DNA of 64,000 nucleotides. Source: Ligula intestinalis. Lineage: Eukaryota; Platyhelminthes; Cestoda; Diphyllobothriidea; Diphyllobothriidae. The stretch is from the NCBI GenBank assembly GCA_036362985.1, contig JAYGXS010000008.1, positions 7,775,021-7,839,020 on the forward strand. Reading direction: 5' to 3'. The stretch's first letter is position 1. The number at the start of each line of letters is the position of its first letter. Shown piece by piece: positions 24,196-36,660 of the stretch. Position numbers and translations under genes: made by a program. The notes below the pieces were generated by a model. The model was not told where the DNA came from, made no database searches, and saw only the letters and a program-made list of their open reading frames with translations.

Positions 24196-24513
24196 AACAG
24201 TTAAGTTGGTGGCTCACCTCAGATACACCCCTAGCCACTAGGTCTGTGGTTACTTTCAGTTTTAATAGTTTAATTTTAGGTGTAGTTTAGTTGAGTTCGA
24301 TGCTGTCAACGATAGATAAATATAATTAAATAACTACTATATAATAACCTAAAAAACTAAACTGGACCAAACAAAACTAAATCAAATAAAAATGAAACTA
24401 GACTAAAATGAAACTAATAAACTTAAACGGCCCCTAATACCACCGGTCCCATAAGACAGAATTCGGGGGTGGGGGGCAGGGGATATCTAAGCTGGGCCAC
24501 CAACTTAACTGTT
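24196..24513. mobile_element. Small inverted-repeat element (MITE-like) of about 315 bp
   Basis: The ends match as inverted repeats: AACAGTTAAGTTGGTGGC on the left, and the same 18 bases on the right read from the other strand, followed by weaker similarity for another ~20 bp. The interior is AT-rich with many AAACTAAA-type words. It interrupts a local repeat whose uninterrupted copy is at about 23780-23990. The target-site duplication is not clear, so the exact ends and superfamily are uncertain. Confidence 0.6.
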
Positions 24514-25149
24514 ACCTCCCCCCAAATGTGTATAGAACGCGACGGGTGGAATGAATATACGCGCGCGCGCGCAAGTTTCCCCCGCCTCGGTTGATTTGTC
24601 AACTCGCAACTCGCGTGGACTGATTGTTGTTGTTGCAGACAATCGCCGGCCCCGCGCGCCAACTAGGGCTTGTCTTGGCACGCACATGCGCATACACCTG
24701 CCGCGAATAGGCGCCCTGGCCAGCGGGTGGCCGAGAGGGGTAGGGTGTGTGTGTGTGTACTGGCAGCGAAACACGAATACGGTAGCATTCCCGCAGTCTA
24801 ACATTCACTACACAAACACACACACACACGCCGCCGCATAAAAGACGACGATGACCAGTTCTCATGCAAGTCCCTCCACGGAAGGCACATAAAACACACA
24901 ATCACAGAACCCTTCTCTCTCTCTCTCCCTCTTCCCGTCTTTTCTCGTTATCGCCTTCGCTCTCCTCCCTTCCACTCGTTTCTCCTCTCCTTCCCCCTTT
25001 CTCTCTTCCTTTTCCCTTGCACAACCTGCTCTATCATGCTAATCGCCAATCTTCTTTCCTTTTCAGCGTTGCGCCCATCCCAACTCAGGCGGTTGCCTGT
25101 TGCTGTGGTGGGGATGACCCTCGGCGCACTTCTTTCCTCACTATAATTA

Positions 25150-25370
25150 ATCCGACGCGCTTGAATCTATCGCGGTGCGCTAAAAGCCGTGGCTTGGAGG
25201 GTAGCCAGCTGGTGGATTAACTCGGACACCACAATCGGTCCAGTATGTGTCTTGTTTGGTGGTGTACCTGTCTGCGGGTTGAGAGTCAGATGCAGTGGCT
25301 CCTTCTTAATGTGGCCTTTACGGCGCTCCCTGTCGAAAGCATACCTAGCACGACGTGCTATTGGTACGCG
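25150..25370 (+). repeat. Dispersed repeat shared with 22480-22700
   Basis: Same landmarks as the 22480 copy. Part of it also matches 3855-3965 (GTGGCCTTTA.GGCGCTCCC). Confidence 0.55.
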
Positions 25371-25569
25371 CTTGTCGCGCCAGCCATCTGCGCCCCCTGC
25401 ACTATTTTTTCCGGCCTACTTGACTCTGTCTTGACAACCGGAATTAGGTGTGGCAGTCGTCAGAGAGTGGGGTAGACCAGGCCAGTTTGCCTTCACTATT
25501 TTTTGACTACAGTCACCACGTGCTTCAATTCGTTGAAGCCCGTAGTGGATATCGTCGAAATCAACGGGC

Positions 25570-26180
25570 GAAATGGAACTATCTTGTGTTTGAAGACAGC
25601 GTATGAAGCAGAATTTAATGGCAGCATAAATTTCGCGAGCGCTCATCAGCCGCTTCCACGCGCTGCATAAACAGTGATAGAAGAACGGGGAGTCCTATTC
25701 TCTTGTCTTAATAGCCAACACCTATTGGATACTGGTCATTCTGTTGACCCTAAAACATCCTATCGAGTACTTGTTCGGGCACGAACAACTCGTATCTTAC
25801 ACTACCTGGAGGCAGCATACATAAGGCGGTTTAAACCTGAGCATGAGGTGAACCTAACCCTGCCGTGGTAGCACCGACTCCCTGTTTACACACCCCTTCC
25901 CACATTTTTGCCTTAGACGTTTTTACAGCGTTTTTGCTGCCCACAATGTTTGAATGTCCTACTTTATTGATTGCCCCTTGGCTAACTCAAGTGATCTTGA
26001 TGTTTTTGGATCGATTTTTCTGTATGAATGCAATTCTGTAATTTCTCATTCGTTATTCTGTTTACGCAGCGCGTGGAAGCGGCTGATGAGCGCTCGCAAA
26101 ATTTATGGTGCCATTAAATTCTGCTACATACGCTTTCTTCAAATTTGTACCTGGGAAACGATGTTTCAAACTATCTTGTG
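25570..26180. repeat. Inverted repeat, ~100-bp arms around a Penelope-like tail
   Basis: The segment 25570-25672 reappears inverted at 26065-26180 (shared words GCGCGTGGAAGCGGCTGATG and AGCGCTCGC). The spacer of about 400 bp holds the Penelope-like C-terminal fragment. Confidence 0.55.
25674..25871 (+). pseudogene. Penelope-like element C-terminal fragment
   Basis: The short open stretch encodes HLLDTGHSVDPKTSYRVLV and then AAYIRRFKPE, a pattern I recognise from the extreme C-terminus of GIY-YIG-containing Penelope-like proteins. The reverse transcriptase and the GIY-YIG motif itself are absent. It lies between two inverted ~100-bp segments (25570-25672 and 26065-26180). The lineage appears distinct from the other copies here. 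Recognition rests on memory of the family. Confidence 0.5.
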
Positions 26181-26999
26181 TGCTGTCAGAGAAACAGAAT
26201 ACGGTAGCATTTCCACAGTCTAGCATTCGCCACACACAAACACACACCGCAGAACAGTCAGCCGCATAAAAGACGACGATGACCAGTTCGCATGCAGGCC
26301 TCCCCACGGAAGGCACAGAAAACACACAAGCATGGGGGGCACATGAAGAGGTTAAAAGTGTGACATCCAGTAGTGCAAGTAGTACACACAGTAATAGCAT
26401 GCTATCTTTTATAAACAGTTTCCGACCACACTGAAAAAGATGCAGAGTTTAGGAGAATAGGCGTTTTCGTTGCTGTCAAAGGTGCGCGAGGCCTATTTCA
26501 TTAGAGTGGGGGGGGGGGGGAGTCTAAACAAGGGGTTTAGGAGCGTTCTCCAGAGGACCTGCCAGTAATCTAAACACTTAAACCTTCACAAAGTTGACGT
26601 CCGGTCTTCTCAACTTCTGTCGCGAGAGTGGGGTAGAGGCTTCGCAAGTGTACATTCACTATAATCCCGCGGGAGTCAGTGAGTTGCTTCAGCCTGCAGA
26701 AGCTCGTGGTAATAAAACACCGGCGTCTCGAAGCAGGACGGAGCGACGAAAAGGCCCCCGCCTTGCGGCTTCTCGCCTGCAAGCTACAGGTGGAACCTCA
26801 GTTTAATCCGTTCCGACACCGAGCTCGTCACATGTGAAACGCTCGACTTGCGAAAAGTAGCCGCTCAAACTGCATCACTGCGACTGCGGCCCCACACCCC
26901 CCGGAAGCAAGACTCAACGGCAGACAGAGGCACACACACGTACGCACGCACGCACTGACAATTCGTCAAGTGACAGCGCGGAAGTTCATCAATCGAGAC

Positions 27000-27640
27000 G
27001 AAGCTGCTCCGAGTGACTCGCTCCTTGCTCCTGAAATGCTCGTGGGCGGGGCTGTTGCTCATCATCTGAGGTTTCACAGTAGTTCTAAAGAACCCCACCG
27101 CACCGATTTTCGGGGGGGGGAGAGAGAGCATGAGTACTGACGACTTGGTGTGCACTGCGCACTTGCGGCGCAAGCGAGCAAGCACAACAAGCAGCTAACT
27201 GAAAATAGGAGAGCGAAACACACGGAGAGAAACGACAAACGCGCTAGGCAAGGGCGAACTGACACGAACGCCCTCCCCCAGAACACCAACGAAGGACATA
27301 CCGCCACTGGCACCCCCGCTTCCGCTCCTCCCCCACATATATCAATGGAGAGGGTTGGCATCAGAGATAACAAAAAATTGTTGAGAAGAAAAGACAGCAA
27401 CGTCAAAACTGGCCGAGGCGAAGCATTTGACCGGCGTATGTGCGTGTGTGGAGGAAGAAGAAGAAAGGAACCACTTCTGTGAACATTGACTCCGCGCAGA
27501 GGCACATTGTGCGGTCAAAGGCTAGTGCGTATATAACTACGGTACATTGAAGGTTGGCATATTATCTATCTACCAGGAATGCACTAGATACCCCCACTGC
27601 ATTTTGCCGGCCGCCTCCCACAACACACTCCTAGGCTAGC
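27000..27640. other. Low-complexity and unassigned sequence
   Basis: Open frames on both strands (27074-27505 minus; 27150-27482 plus) are Ser/Leu- or Arg/Lys-rich with no domain or splice context. Nothing else supported here. Confidence 0.3.
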
Positions 27641-27649
27641 AGTTCTGGT

Positions 27650-28165
27650 GGACCTGTTCGCAACCCGGTCATCTTAATCACCACCGTTGCCACGCTCCTT
27701 AACCCAGCCGCAACGTTCGATCGTCTCCACAAGGAGGCTGTCACCTCTTCTTTCTCGGATCTACCCGTTGATGGCTCTACCACCGAGACAGGCTTCCAGC
27801 GTTTCCACTAGAGAGCCGTTGTCGAAGCGAAACGAGGTTACCACCTCCCGGTTCGTTTGGGCGGCTATCCATCTCCGACAAATCCCGAGGGTCACTCGCT
27901 ATACTCTGGTTCAATTACGCAGTGCCTTCTCAATGCTCCTTCGCCAGTACCAACACCGGCTTGACACCCGACTGCTGTCCCGATTGCGGCGTTTCTCCGC
28001 ATGACTGTCAGCATCTGTTCGCCTGCAGCTCCCGGTCAGGCACCCAAATCACCCCCGTGCCGGACCTTTGGATCGAGCCGGTCGGAGTTCGGCTTTTTTC
28101 CATCTTCCAACAACTACCAGTTTGGATTCCGGCGGGGACTCTTGATCTAACAATGGGCTACGACA
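27650..28165 (+). pseudogene. Jockey-type LINE 3' fragment
   Basis: The copy is colinear with 38232-39004 but lacks the nested SINE. Frames shift: RYTLVQLRSAFSMLLRQYQH in one frame (to 28004) and CPDCGVSPHDCQHLFACSSR then DLWIEPVG in another (27922-28227). It ends near a TGATCTAACAATGGGCTAC tail. I found no target duplication. Confidence 0.72.
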
Positions 28166-29254
28166 TACGACACACATTGGATAACAGAATGAAGAGCCAT
28201 GTAGTTTTTTTACTACGAACCCATTGAATTCTTATTGCAGTGCCTACGAGACCCTCTTTGTCAATGCAAACACTTTCACTGCTGAAGGAGATGTGGGCGT
28301 CGGAGGCCGTTGGCTCAAAAGAACGACTTAACCGCATTAATTTCGTGGGTGGTTGCGGTGGCCTGGCACAGTTAGTTGTTTGGCATCGGTACGCGAACTG
28401 CCAAGACCTGAAAAGGGGGTAATTGTGTGTGCTATGAACAGTAGGGCTGTCTTTGTGGGCACCTCACATAAACAGTCCGCCTTGTGTCGCACACGAATAC
28501 AATCACGTGAGCACCGGTTGCCGGCGCACGCAGCATCCGTGCAGTCAGCTCCAAGAGTGACAGCCACAGATGCAGGTGCGCGCCAACGCCCGAAGGCCCA
28601 TCACAACATGTGCTACGGAGTCAGAGGGCGACCGACTGCGGATGAGCAGAAACTCGCCCCATGCAGGTGTTGACCCCTCTCAAACGGCACGATTCTGAAG
28701 CCATTACAGCTGGGCTCTCTCAATTGCAGTGACCAGGTGGTTAAGCTATCAAGCCCCTGCCTCCATCCTACCTTTAAGGACCAGCACGACTCCTAAATAT
28801 GGTCTCCTACGACGTCCGAACAACTGTGTGCACTTTCATAACTAGAACCTATTCAGGACTTTCCAAGATAAAGCGGCAAAAGAACTCGCGAGTCAGACAC
28901 TCCTTCAGTAAGGAGTAACACACATTGATCATACGTGATGTACCGCAGTGAATGTGCATGAGCTAGAGAACAGATATTGGGTTCAAAGACATGACATCAC
29001 TGGAACATGGCGTGTACTGGTCTTCACGTTTTCGATTCGCGCGCGCACGCGCACGAAACCGGGTGCTGGTCCTCTCTGACTCGCAGTCGACTCACTGCTG
29101 CTGCATATTCTGCCCTTGGACATTTCGTAACTAGAATTAGTAGCCACGTGAGGAGGAGGAGGAGGACGCGGGGATGGTCAAAGATTGCAGTGACAGCTGG
29201 CCATAGACCTGAGTTATCAGAAGTAGAAGACGCGATCGCTGTAACAATAAGTAC

Positions 29255-29302
29255 ATTTGCCTGACGTTTCGGATCCTGCCGAGAAACCTTCATCAGATGT
29301 AA
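29255..29302 (-). ncRNA. Hammerhead ribozyme-like motif, intact core, weak stems
   Basis: On the minus strand CTGATGA (29296-29290) and GAAACGTC (29270-29263) are intact, followed by AGGC as in the other copies. Stem II (AGGTTTC against AGGATCC) pairs only partly and stem I has one good pair before a mismatch. Confidence 0.45.
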
Positions 29303-29805
29303 GCGCAGAATAGGGCGATATATGCAGAGATTACGCAGTATTTATAGTTCGCAGGGGCCATGCGACCACATGCGCACTATAAGTAGCAGCTTTCGTAACC
29401 CCCATTGGGAGTCGTAATGGGTGCGGTGATGGCTTGGCAGTTCGCCTTCGAGTCATTAACTGCCGCAAGAGCGTCATCGATTTTGGATGCGGGCTTGATA
29501 ATAACGCGAAAAACACGGTAGTTACGGGGGCTACTTAATAGAGTGCGCATGCGGTTGCGTGACCACTAAGAACCATAAATACTGCGTAACCTGTGCATGT
29601 ATCACCTTTTGAACTGCTGAGTTATCATCAGACCCAGAAGCGAGGATTAAATGTCAGCACTGAAGGGGCGACCAATCATCACACAGCCTGCCAGACCACT
29701 AGCGATGAATGCGATATTTGCTAATTAGATTAGGCAAGCGTGGCAACTGCCTCCTATGCATCCTGAACCTCTGATGGCCTTATCAACCACCTTATATCTA
29801 TGACT

Positions 29806-29850
29806 GTCCCTGATAATGATGGGTTCGACCGAGAATCCGAAACAACAAGC
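29806..29850 (+). ncRNA. Hammerhead-like relic 5' of the 30-kb Penelope element
   Basis: A six-pair stem II (GGGTTC/GAATCC) lies between CTGATAATGA, a core with extra bases, and GAAACAAC, in which the cleavage-site triplet is lost. It lies about 200 bp before the reverse-transcriptase fragment and would mark the 5' terminal repeat. Confidence 0.3.
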
Positions 29851-30059
29851 CAATTAATGTAATGTTTCAGCAATCGCATCTTTTTCCTGGAGCTCGCCCG
29901 TTCGCTCCTATCAGCAGCCATTGGGTTGGGTCTAATAAGTGTGCATTTCTGCTACCGATTGACCTTGATGTGGCAAGTATTACATTTCGTATTCGAAAGC
30001 GTTTGTTCCGCTCCACCACCACTGCCACTGTAACCTTCCTCGTGTAGAGCTCGCATGGT

Positions 30060-31060
30060 AGGCCTAAATAATGAAGCACGTAAAAGGTACAACAATGGGA
30101 TCGCCGTTGTCCGGCCTGATTGCCAAGGCAGTATTACAACGACTAGAGGCACTGGCTTTCGACCACTATCGACCACGACTGTGGATCTGGCATGTTGATG
30201 ACACTTTTGTCATCATCAGTAAAGACAGGATTGCGGATTTCACAGAGAACCTGAACTCCATCTTCCTCGACATCCAGTTCACAATGGAGGAAGAAAAAGA
30301 CTGTCAGTTGCCGTTTCTCTACGTGCTGGTGTACAGAAAAGGCGGCGGGGAACTCAAAACAACAGTTTACAGAAAGGCGACGAATACCTCGCGTATTCTG
30401 AGTTAACTCAGAAACCATCCCGTCACGCAGAAACGCAGCTGCGTGTGAACGCTATATGGCCGCGTAGAAACCCACTGCAACGAACCAGCCGACAAGAAGG
30501 CCGAGTTCAAGTATCGTCGAAAAATGCAGGCGAGGAGCCAAACGAAGAAAAAAAACGGGACGGCCAGAACCGACGGGCTGGCGAGTAATAACTTATATTG
30601 GTGGTGTATCCGAAGAATTCACCAGACTGATCAGCGAATTTGGGATTGGCGTTGCTCACAGACCGGAAGCGACAATCCGCAAACAACGGCCTAAAGACCC
30701 AGTACCCGTTAACCGAAAGTCCGGTGTCATTGACCGCATCGACTGCCCTTGTGGTCAAGCCAATTAGGTTGGTGAAACCGGCAAACGGGTTCTCACGAGA
30801 ATGCATCAGTACGTACTCGCCGTGCGATGGAATGACGAGCTTTCTTTGGTAGCCGCTCACGCATCCGTGTCAGGACACGGCTTCGATTTCGAACACGTGC
30901 GAATACGGGGTCAGTCGGGCTACCGGATCTCACGCCTCTTGGAGGAGGCATGGCACTCACACGCATATCGCGGCGCATCGATCTCACAGATGCCTATATC
31001 GAGTCGCGCGAAAAAAATCGATAGCAGGGTTGAAAGTAATTCCCGGTATATTTGAGCTAA
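30060..31060 (+). pseudogene. Penelope-like element: RT palm to GIY-YIG, with in-frame stop
   Basis: The 5'-truncated copy begins in the reverse transcriptase with VKGTTMGSPLSGLIAKAVLQ and the catalytic string WHVDDTFVII (30071-30235). It continues through FTMEEEKDCQLPFLYVLVYR to 30406 and then becomes frameshifted. From about 30590 an open frame resumes (EFGIGVAHRPEATIRKQRPK) into the GIY-YIG nuclease start CPCGQAN, where a TAG replaces the expected tyrosine of the Y-V-G motif. The rest reads VGETGKRVLTRMHQYVLAVR up to LLEEAWHS near 30960. In this family the RT primes reverse transcription and the GIY-YIG nuclease nicks the target. This copy is inactive. Degenerate hammerhead-like motifs lie on both sides (29810 and 31090-31130). 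Confidence 0.82.
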
Positions 31061-31087
31061 ATACACGCTGAGCTGTACGTTATTTTT

Positions 31088-31136
31088 TCCCTTGACAATG
31101 AGCTCACGTGAGAGTTCGAAACGTCGGGCAAATAAA
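31088..31136 (+). ncRNA. Hammerhead-like relic 3' of the 30-kb Penelope element
   Basis: The GAAACGTC half (31121-31128) and a paired stem II (GCTCACGTGAG) are present, but the CTGATGA half reads as ACAATGA. AATAAA follows at about 31132. Its place just after the GIY-YIG remnant fits a terminal repeat. Confidence 0.35.
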
Positions 31137-31792
31137 ATACTAGTCCCAGAGAGCGTTTTCCCGCCTTCTATTTAATTACCTGGGCCTCGCATATTTTTGA
31201 CTATTCACCATGAAAAAAATGTACATTCTCGTCTGCCAGCTGGCGTCTTGCTGGAATGCTGCTAGTTTACGCCCAAGTGCGCGGCCACACTTTCTGCAGC
31301 CAATTTAACCGAGCTTCACACCGTGTTTTTTTTCAACGGGGTAAGGATGACTTGTTTTATCTCCTAAACAGGGCATTAGAACAGGAGCCGGCCGCACTAC
31401 AGGTGCCTGCATGTGCCAAGGAAAAGGGGGGTTAGATCGATGGTTAGGGTTAGGTTGAGATAAAATTTATGGTTCACGTTAAATCAAGGGTTGGCGTCGG
31501 GCGATCCGGGTATATGTAAGAAGTACATTTATTACGTGGGCGGGGCGCTCTTATTTCGCGTGTTCTTTTTTGGGAAACCAGATAAGCACACCCAAATGCC
31601 GAGCACCAGTCATGGTGTCACAAAGGGCCACGGAAAGAACACACAAGGGGGCGACACGGTGACAGGCAGGAGACCGACAGACGGGGAGACTGAGGACGCG
31701 GTGAGAGACACAGAGTGGCTCAAACATGATTGGTAGAACAGGCACACGCAAGAAAGGACGGCATAAAGACGAGGACCGTGAGCCAGAATATC

Positions 31793-31849
31793 CATTCTCT
31801 GACGATGGGTAGACGAGACAATTACCCGAAACGTCACGCTTGTAATAAA
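31793..31849 (+). ncRNA. Hammerhead ribozyme-like motif of the CTGACGA type
   Basis: CTGACGA at 31799-31805, a bulged T, stem II GGGTA/TACCC around an 11-nt loop, GAAACGTC at 31828-31835 and AATAAA at 31844-31849. Stem I pairs for only one base, so it is probably decayed. Confidence 0.45.
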
Positions 31850-31859
31850 CCCCTCCCGT

Positions 31860-33590
31860 TGAACGCTCCTCTTCTGATCTACCACCCGGGAATCGAATTT
31901 TTAGCACTATTACTACACCCAAATGCATTTGGATATGGAAAGGTGCGAACGGACCACTGTCAGCTACTACGTCTCCTCCCCTAGTTTGCCACTGTCTTGT
32001 AATCGAAGGAGGATGGACGTGGGAGCAGATGAGTGAGTGAGAAAGGCGCAGGGCTAGTCTGACTAGAGCAGAAGGGTACGGAAATAGGTACCCCGGAGGT
32101 CGGGGGGGGGCTTTTAAAATTGAGCCGCATTTTTTCCTTCCTCCGTGTAAATTTTCTTAGGTATATAAACTATGGTTAGCCTACTTCGCCCATTATAAAC
32201 CGATTTTTCCCCTCTTTGTTTATTTGAACTACTATGATGTCATGAGTGCACGACGCTAGCGGCGTTTTGAAAGCAGTCCAATTTTGTCTATATTTGACGG
32301 ATTTTCCAAGAGCATCTATCCACGATATCGACAACTGCAGTCATTGACGAGTATGGATTGCCTTTGATTTCGCGGTGTTGTGAGTTTTTGGGCCTAATTT
32401 TGGAATTATATTTTCAAAGTAAAGCGTATCTCTCTCGCCTTCTACCCCGCTTATTACAGGCGGCACTGGATTAAATTATGAAGGATAATTATTCCCGTGT
32501 TCGAGCCCTAAACTTACCTAATAAATTTAAGTCGAGTCTGGGCCCCAAATTGAGCCGTAACATTAACACCAGACCTAACCCCAAGCCCTCCCCTGGAATT
32601 TACTGCAAGGCCACTTGTCATGATGGCAGTACCTGAGCACGTAAACGAGCGGTTACATGCATTGCGTGCTATTGTGGGTTAATCTAGTAGGAGCTGGTCT
32701 ACAGACATTGTGGGTCTGAGATGCGACACATATTGTGGCTTCTGTATGCATAAATTACCAACAATTAACGATGAAATGGCGAAGCCGCCATCCGTTCCGG
32801 GCAGCCCCATATACCGACTTTCGCCTGTAACTGGCCGCCTACGATATATACGTGAATGTCTGCATATACAGGGCAAACAGAAGCTCTCCAGACCATGCAC
32901 TCAGTTGAGCCAGCATGCATTAATTGGCCCATGTACATACAGCAAATGCCACGGAGAGAGAGAGGACGACAACCAATCAAATGGGAGTGATGGCGTATGG
33001 CAGGTGGCGAAACACTACTGATCCAGGAACATATTCAACCCCCCCCCCTAACGAAACGTCAGTCTCAATGTGATTCGGTCCACGTCTTCGTAGCTTCTTC
33101 TTGTTCGTCTTCTTTGGGTATGGTTAAAAAATAATGCAACAGTAAAGATATTAAGTGCCTTATAGTATTTTACGCTTCCGTCCTTTACAGGGAGACCGAA
33201 TGTGAACACCCTGACCGACCCGACGGAACTGAACCCCGAAAGTCACGAGTTGTGAAGAGGTGTATGAATTCTGCGCGCGCGGTGTTCGAATGTTTGGTTA
33301 ACAATAAACCTGTGTTACAAGCGAATCTCGTGCTTTCATCGTGGCTCGGCTTGCGTTTGTGTACGTCAATCATCTGCGGTCGTCAAACCTTCTAACCACC
33401 AGTACATTATCATTAAAGGTTCGTCCTTCTCGCACCATTTCGGTCGGCGTTACAGAAGCGCTTTTTTTCGGACGATAACCGCTCCTCGTGGCAACTCAGT
33501 GCATGCCCTAAACATGGCACGCTCGAATATCTATCACTACATATTATCTGTAGGAGATTTGTAAGGCTATCACATCCTTTCCCCCTCCAA
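31860..33590. other. No recognisable gene or element
   Basis: Mixed sequence with one G-run (near 32101) and one C-run (near 33041). I see no coding frame, repeat family or structure I can support. Confidence 0.3.
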
Positions 33591-34177
33591 GTAAGACAAC
33601 TTGTTTCCTACATGGCGACGACAGGGATCAGGCTGCAACGGATCCCTCCTCACTGCTAGGACACATTAGAGCCCCACGAGACGAATCGCATAACGTCACT
33701 GTCATTGCATTGGCTTCTTCAGGCGCGTGCACTAGCTGAGTATCGTAAAGCAGCAGGACTCCAGACCTCCCCCACAAAGTCTGCGGCAAAATAGTCTTGT
33801 GAGACCGCCTGAAAATAAACTCTGATCGCACAATTGTCTCGCGGAATTCGTGGTTAAAGGGTTAAGTGCTCGATTAAGGGGGAGGGGGCTAATGTGTGTG
33901 TTAAGCTGGACAGAAATTGAACAATGGAGAGCAAAATTCAAGCCATTTGCAATTGTTTTAGTGAACCAAATCGACCAACATAAACTCCTGCTGTTGTTTA
34001 GGTAAATGATGCCTACTGACCAATAAAAATAGTACACAATTCCTAGTGGCGAAAATTCGACCTTGGGTTGGCGGAATTTATTTTCAGACGGCCTTAGCCT
34101 GGCGGAATTTAATCTAGGCGGCCCCACAAGACAGCCCTAACGAGCCTGAAACCCCGCAGGTGGAGTAACTGCTCAAC

Positions 34178-35600
34178 GAACCTTCAAAAATGCAATGCAA
34201 CAGGGCGGTAGACGATAGCTAAAAATAATTAATTATGAAATACACAACAACGGGCTACCCCTTAACATGAGTAAATCAACATCAACCTCAATAACTACTA
34301 TCTTAGATTGTTGTTGTTGGAAACTGTTTAAAGCGAAGTTAGTAAGCAGGCAAGCCAGCTAGCTAGCTATTCTCGCGGAAGGAATTCGCGCGACTGATTA
34401 CGATCTAGTGTAGCTTCCCCTGGGCAAGGGGAGGGGGTGTGTTATATTGGCAAGCAATGCCTTTAGCGACTTACTGCCTGGGAGGAGCAAGAAAAAACCC
34501 GCTCATGAAGTTGGTCCACCTGAATGCTACTCAAATGCTCGAACGTGGCTATATAGCGGCCGCGGTTAACAAATTCAACCACATTTGGCTACTTCATACA
34601 CACGTCTACAAATTTCGTTCACTGCCTAGTCTATTCCCCACTCACAATACCTTTATTAACACCGGTCCTGGCTACCCCTTAACTTGAAGAAATCAACTTC
34701 AACATCAACAACAATCTTAGGTTGTTGTTGTTAGTAAGTTAGTAAGCGGGCAAGCCAGTTAGCTATTCCGCGGAGGGAATAGGCGTGACTGATTACAGTT
34801 TAGTGTGGCCTCCCTGGCAACAGGGGGGGGGCAAGGTTGTGTGGAGCGAGAGTTTTATATTGCCAAGCAACGCCTTCAGCAACTTACCGCCTGGAGGGAA
34901 GAAAAACCCGCGAATAAAGTTGATCCACCTGACTGCTACTCAAATGCCTCCCAGTAGTGTGAATCAGAGGAAAAACAAATAGTGTTCTCATTCAGGAAAC
35001 CGGAGGGAAGGGGGTGTGGAGTTAGGAGGAGCGCTGGCGGGATTATTCCATGCCCGGAGGAGAACGCGACCAGAGGTAAGACAACTGTATTTCTACATGG
35101 TGACGCCTTAATTTAGCCTCTGTGTCACTTCTCACTGACATTAGAGCCCCACGAGACGAAACAACGACTTCGCGTCACAGCCATTGCGTTGGTACACCAG
35201 ACCTCCCACAAAGTCTGCTACCTCACATGCGAAGGAACCCTTCAACACGGACGTTACAAAATGCAATGCAAAAGGGGGAAGCAGAACATGGCCTAAAAAA
35301 GACTGATTAATAAAATACCCAACCAGTTGTCCCCTTAATTTGAGTTAATCAACTGCAACATCAACAAGTACTGTCTTAGGTTAACTGTTTAAAAGGAAGT
35401 TAGTAAGCAGGCAAGCCACCTAGCTAGCTATTCCCGCAGAAGGAATTCACGCGACTGATTACGATTTAGTGTAGCTTCCCCTGGGCAAGGGGAGGGGGTG
35501 TGTTATATTGGCAAGCAATGCCTTTAGCGACTTACTGCCTGGGAGGAGGAAGAACCCGCGAATGAAGTTGGTCCGTCTCAATGTTACTCAAAACATTAAT
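34178..35600 (+). repeat. Tandem diverged repeat, three copies
   Basis: Units near 34178-34530, 34670-34960 and 35237-35600 share GCAAGCCAGCTAGCTAGCTA-like, CTTCCCCTGGGCAAGGGGAG and TTATATTGGCAAGCAATGCC words. An upstream part (33595-33715, 35080-35190) with TTAGAGCCCCACGAGACGAA also recurs. No coding signal. Confidence 0.65.
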
Positions 35601-36239
35601 TTCAAAAAGGAAACCGGGGGTGGGGGGGGGCGGGGCGTGGAGTTAGGAGGCGTGCTGGCGGGATTACTCCACGCCCGGAGGACAGCCAGAGGTAATTTAA
35701 TTGACTAGCCCCGTGTGCGCGAAGCTGCGCCTGCAGCAGCAACAGCCACGGTGGGCGCGCGCGAACTGAGCAAAAAACATGACGGAGGCGGCTGCCAGCG
35801 GTCGGTGCCAACGAATGGTCGAGGAAATGCATTGGGTTCAGTCATTCGAGGAGACAGGGTCGGTGAAGCGGAGCAAAATGTTAAGGGGAGGGGAGATTGG
35901 GGGCAGATACAAAAGTCAAGATGCCAACTTTGGGGAGTTTTTGTCTGGTGTATGCGGGCCGCCGTTGGTGGGCAGTGCGCGCGTGCGCAGAGGACCATTT
36001 TATAATCAGTCGCAGTTATATCGCTCTTGGTGCGGAAAAACTGTCTAAGGCATGCGTAAATTCCGTAATGGGTTTGTGTCAACCATTGAGGCGAGGCGTC
36101 GTTAGAACTGACATTTTCGTATGCCCAATGGCATGAAGCCACTCACAAAACACTGCCCTTTTTAAATACTTTCTCGAAGGGGAATGACCAAGTGGAGGTT
36201 CGGTGGTTAGGTAAAGCATGGTACGATGCCGGACGAATT

Positions 36240-36660
36240 CCCCTTGATTAGTAATAGTGGTAGTTGTAGTAGTAGTGCTAATAATTATAGTAGTGGCAGT
36301 CGTAATGGTGGTAGCAGTAGAGGTAGTAATAGGAATTTTAGCACTAGTGAAAATGGCAATAAGAATGATATTAGTAGTTGTGGCACTAATAGTAATAATA
36401 TGAGTAATAGTGGTTGAAATAGTAATAATGTTGGTTTTAGGAATAGTAATAGTAGCAATAGTGATAGTAACAGTTGTAGTAATAATGGTACTAGTAGTAA
36501 TATTCGTAGCAGCAAAAGACGTAGTAAGTGGTATTAATAATATTAGTAGCAACAATAATAATAAGAGTAAAATTAATAATGGTAATGGTAGTAATAATAA
36601 TGGCGATGGTGGTGGAAATAGTTATAATTGTAGCAGTAGCAATGCTGGTAGTAGTCATAG
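36240..36660. repeat. Imperfect trinucleotide array (TAG/TAA type)
   Basis: About 420 bp of degenerate GTA/TAG/TAA words. It creates several long but meaningless ORFs rich in Ile/Thr or Leu on the minus strand and Ser/Asn on the plus strand. Confidence 0.8.

Noticed and set aside
33046..33062. GAAACGTC word near a CTGATCC word
   Set aside because: No CTGATGA core or stem II between them; not a hammerhead.
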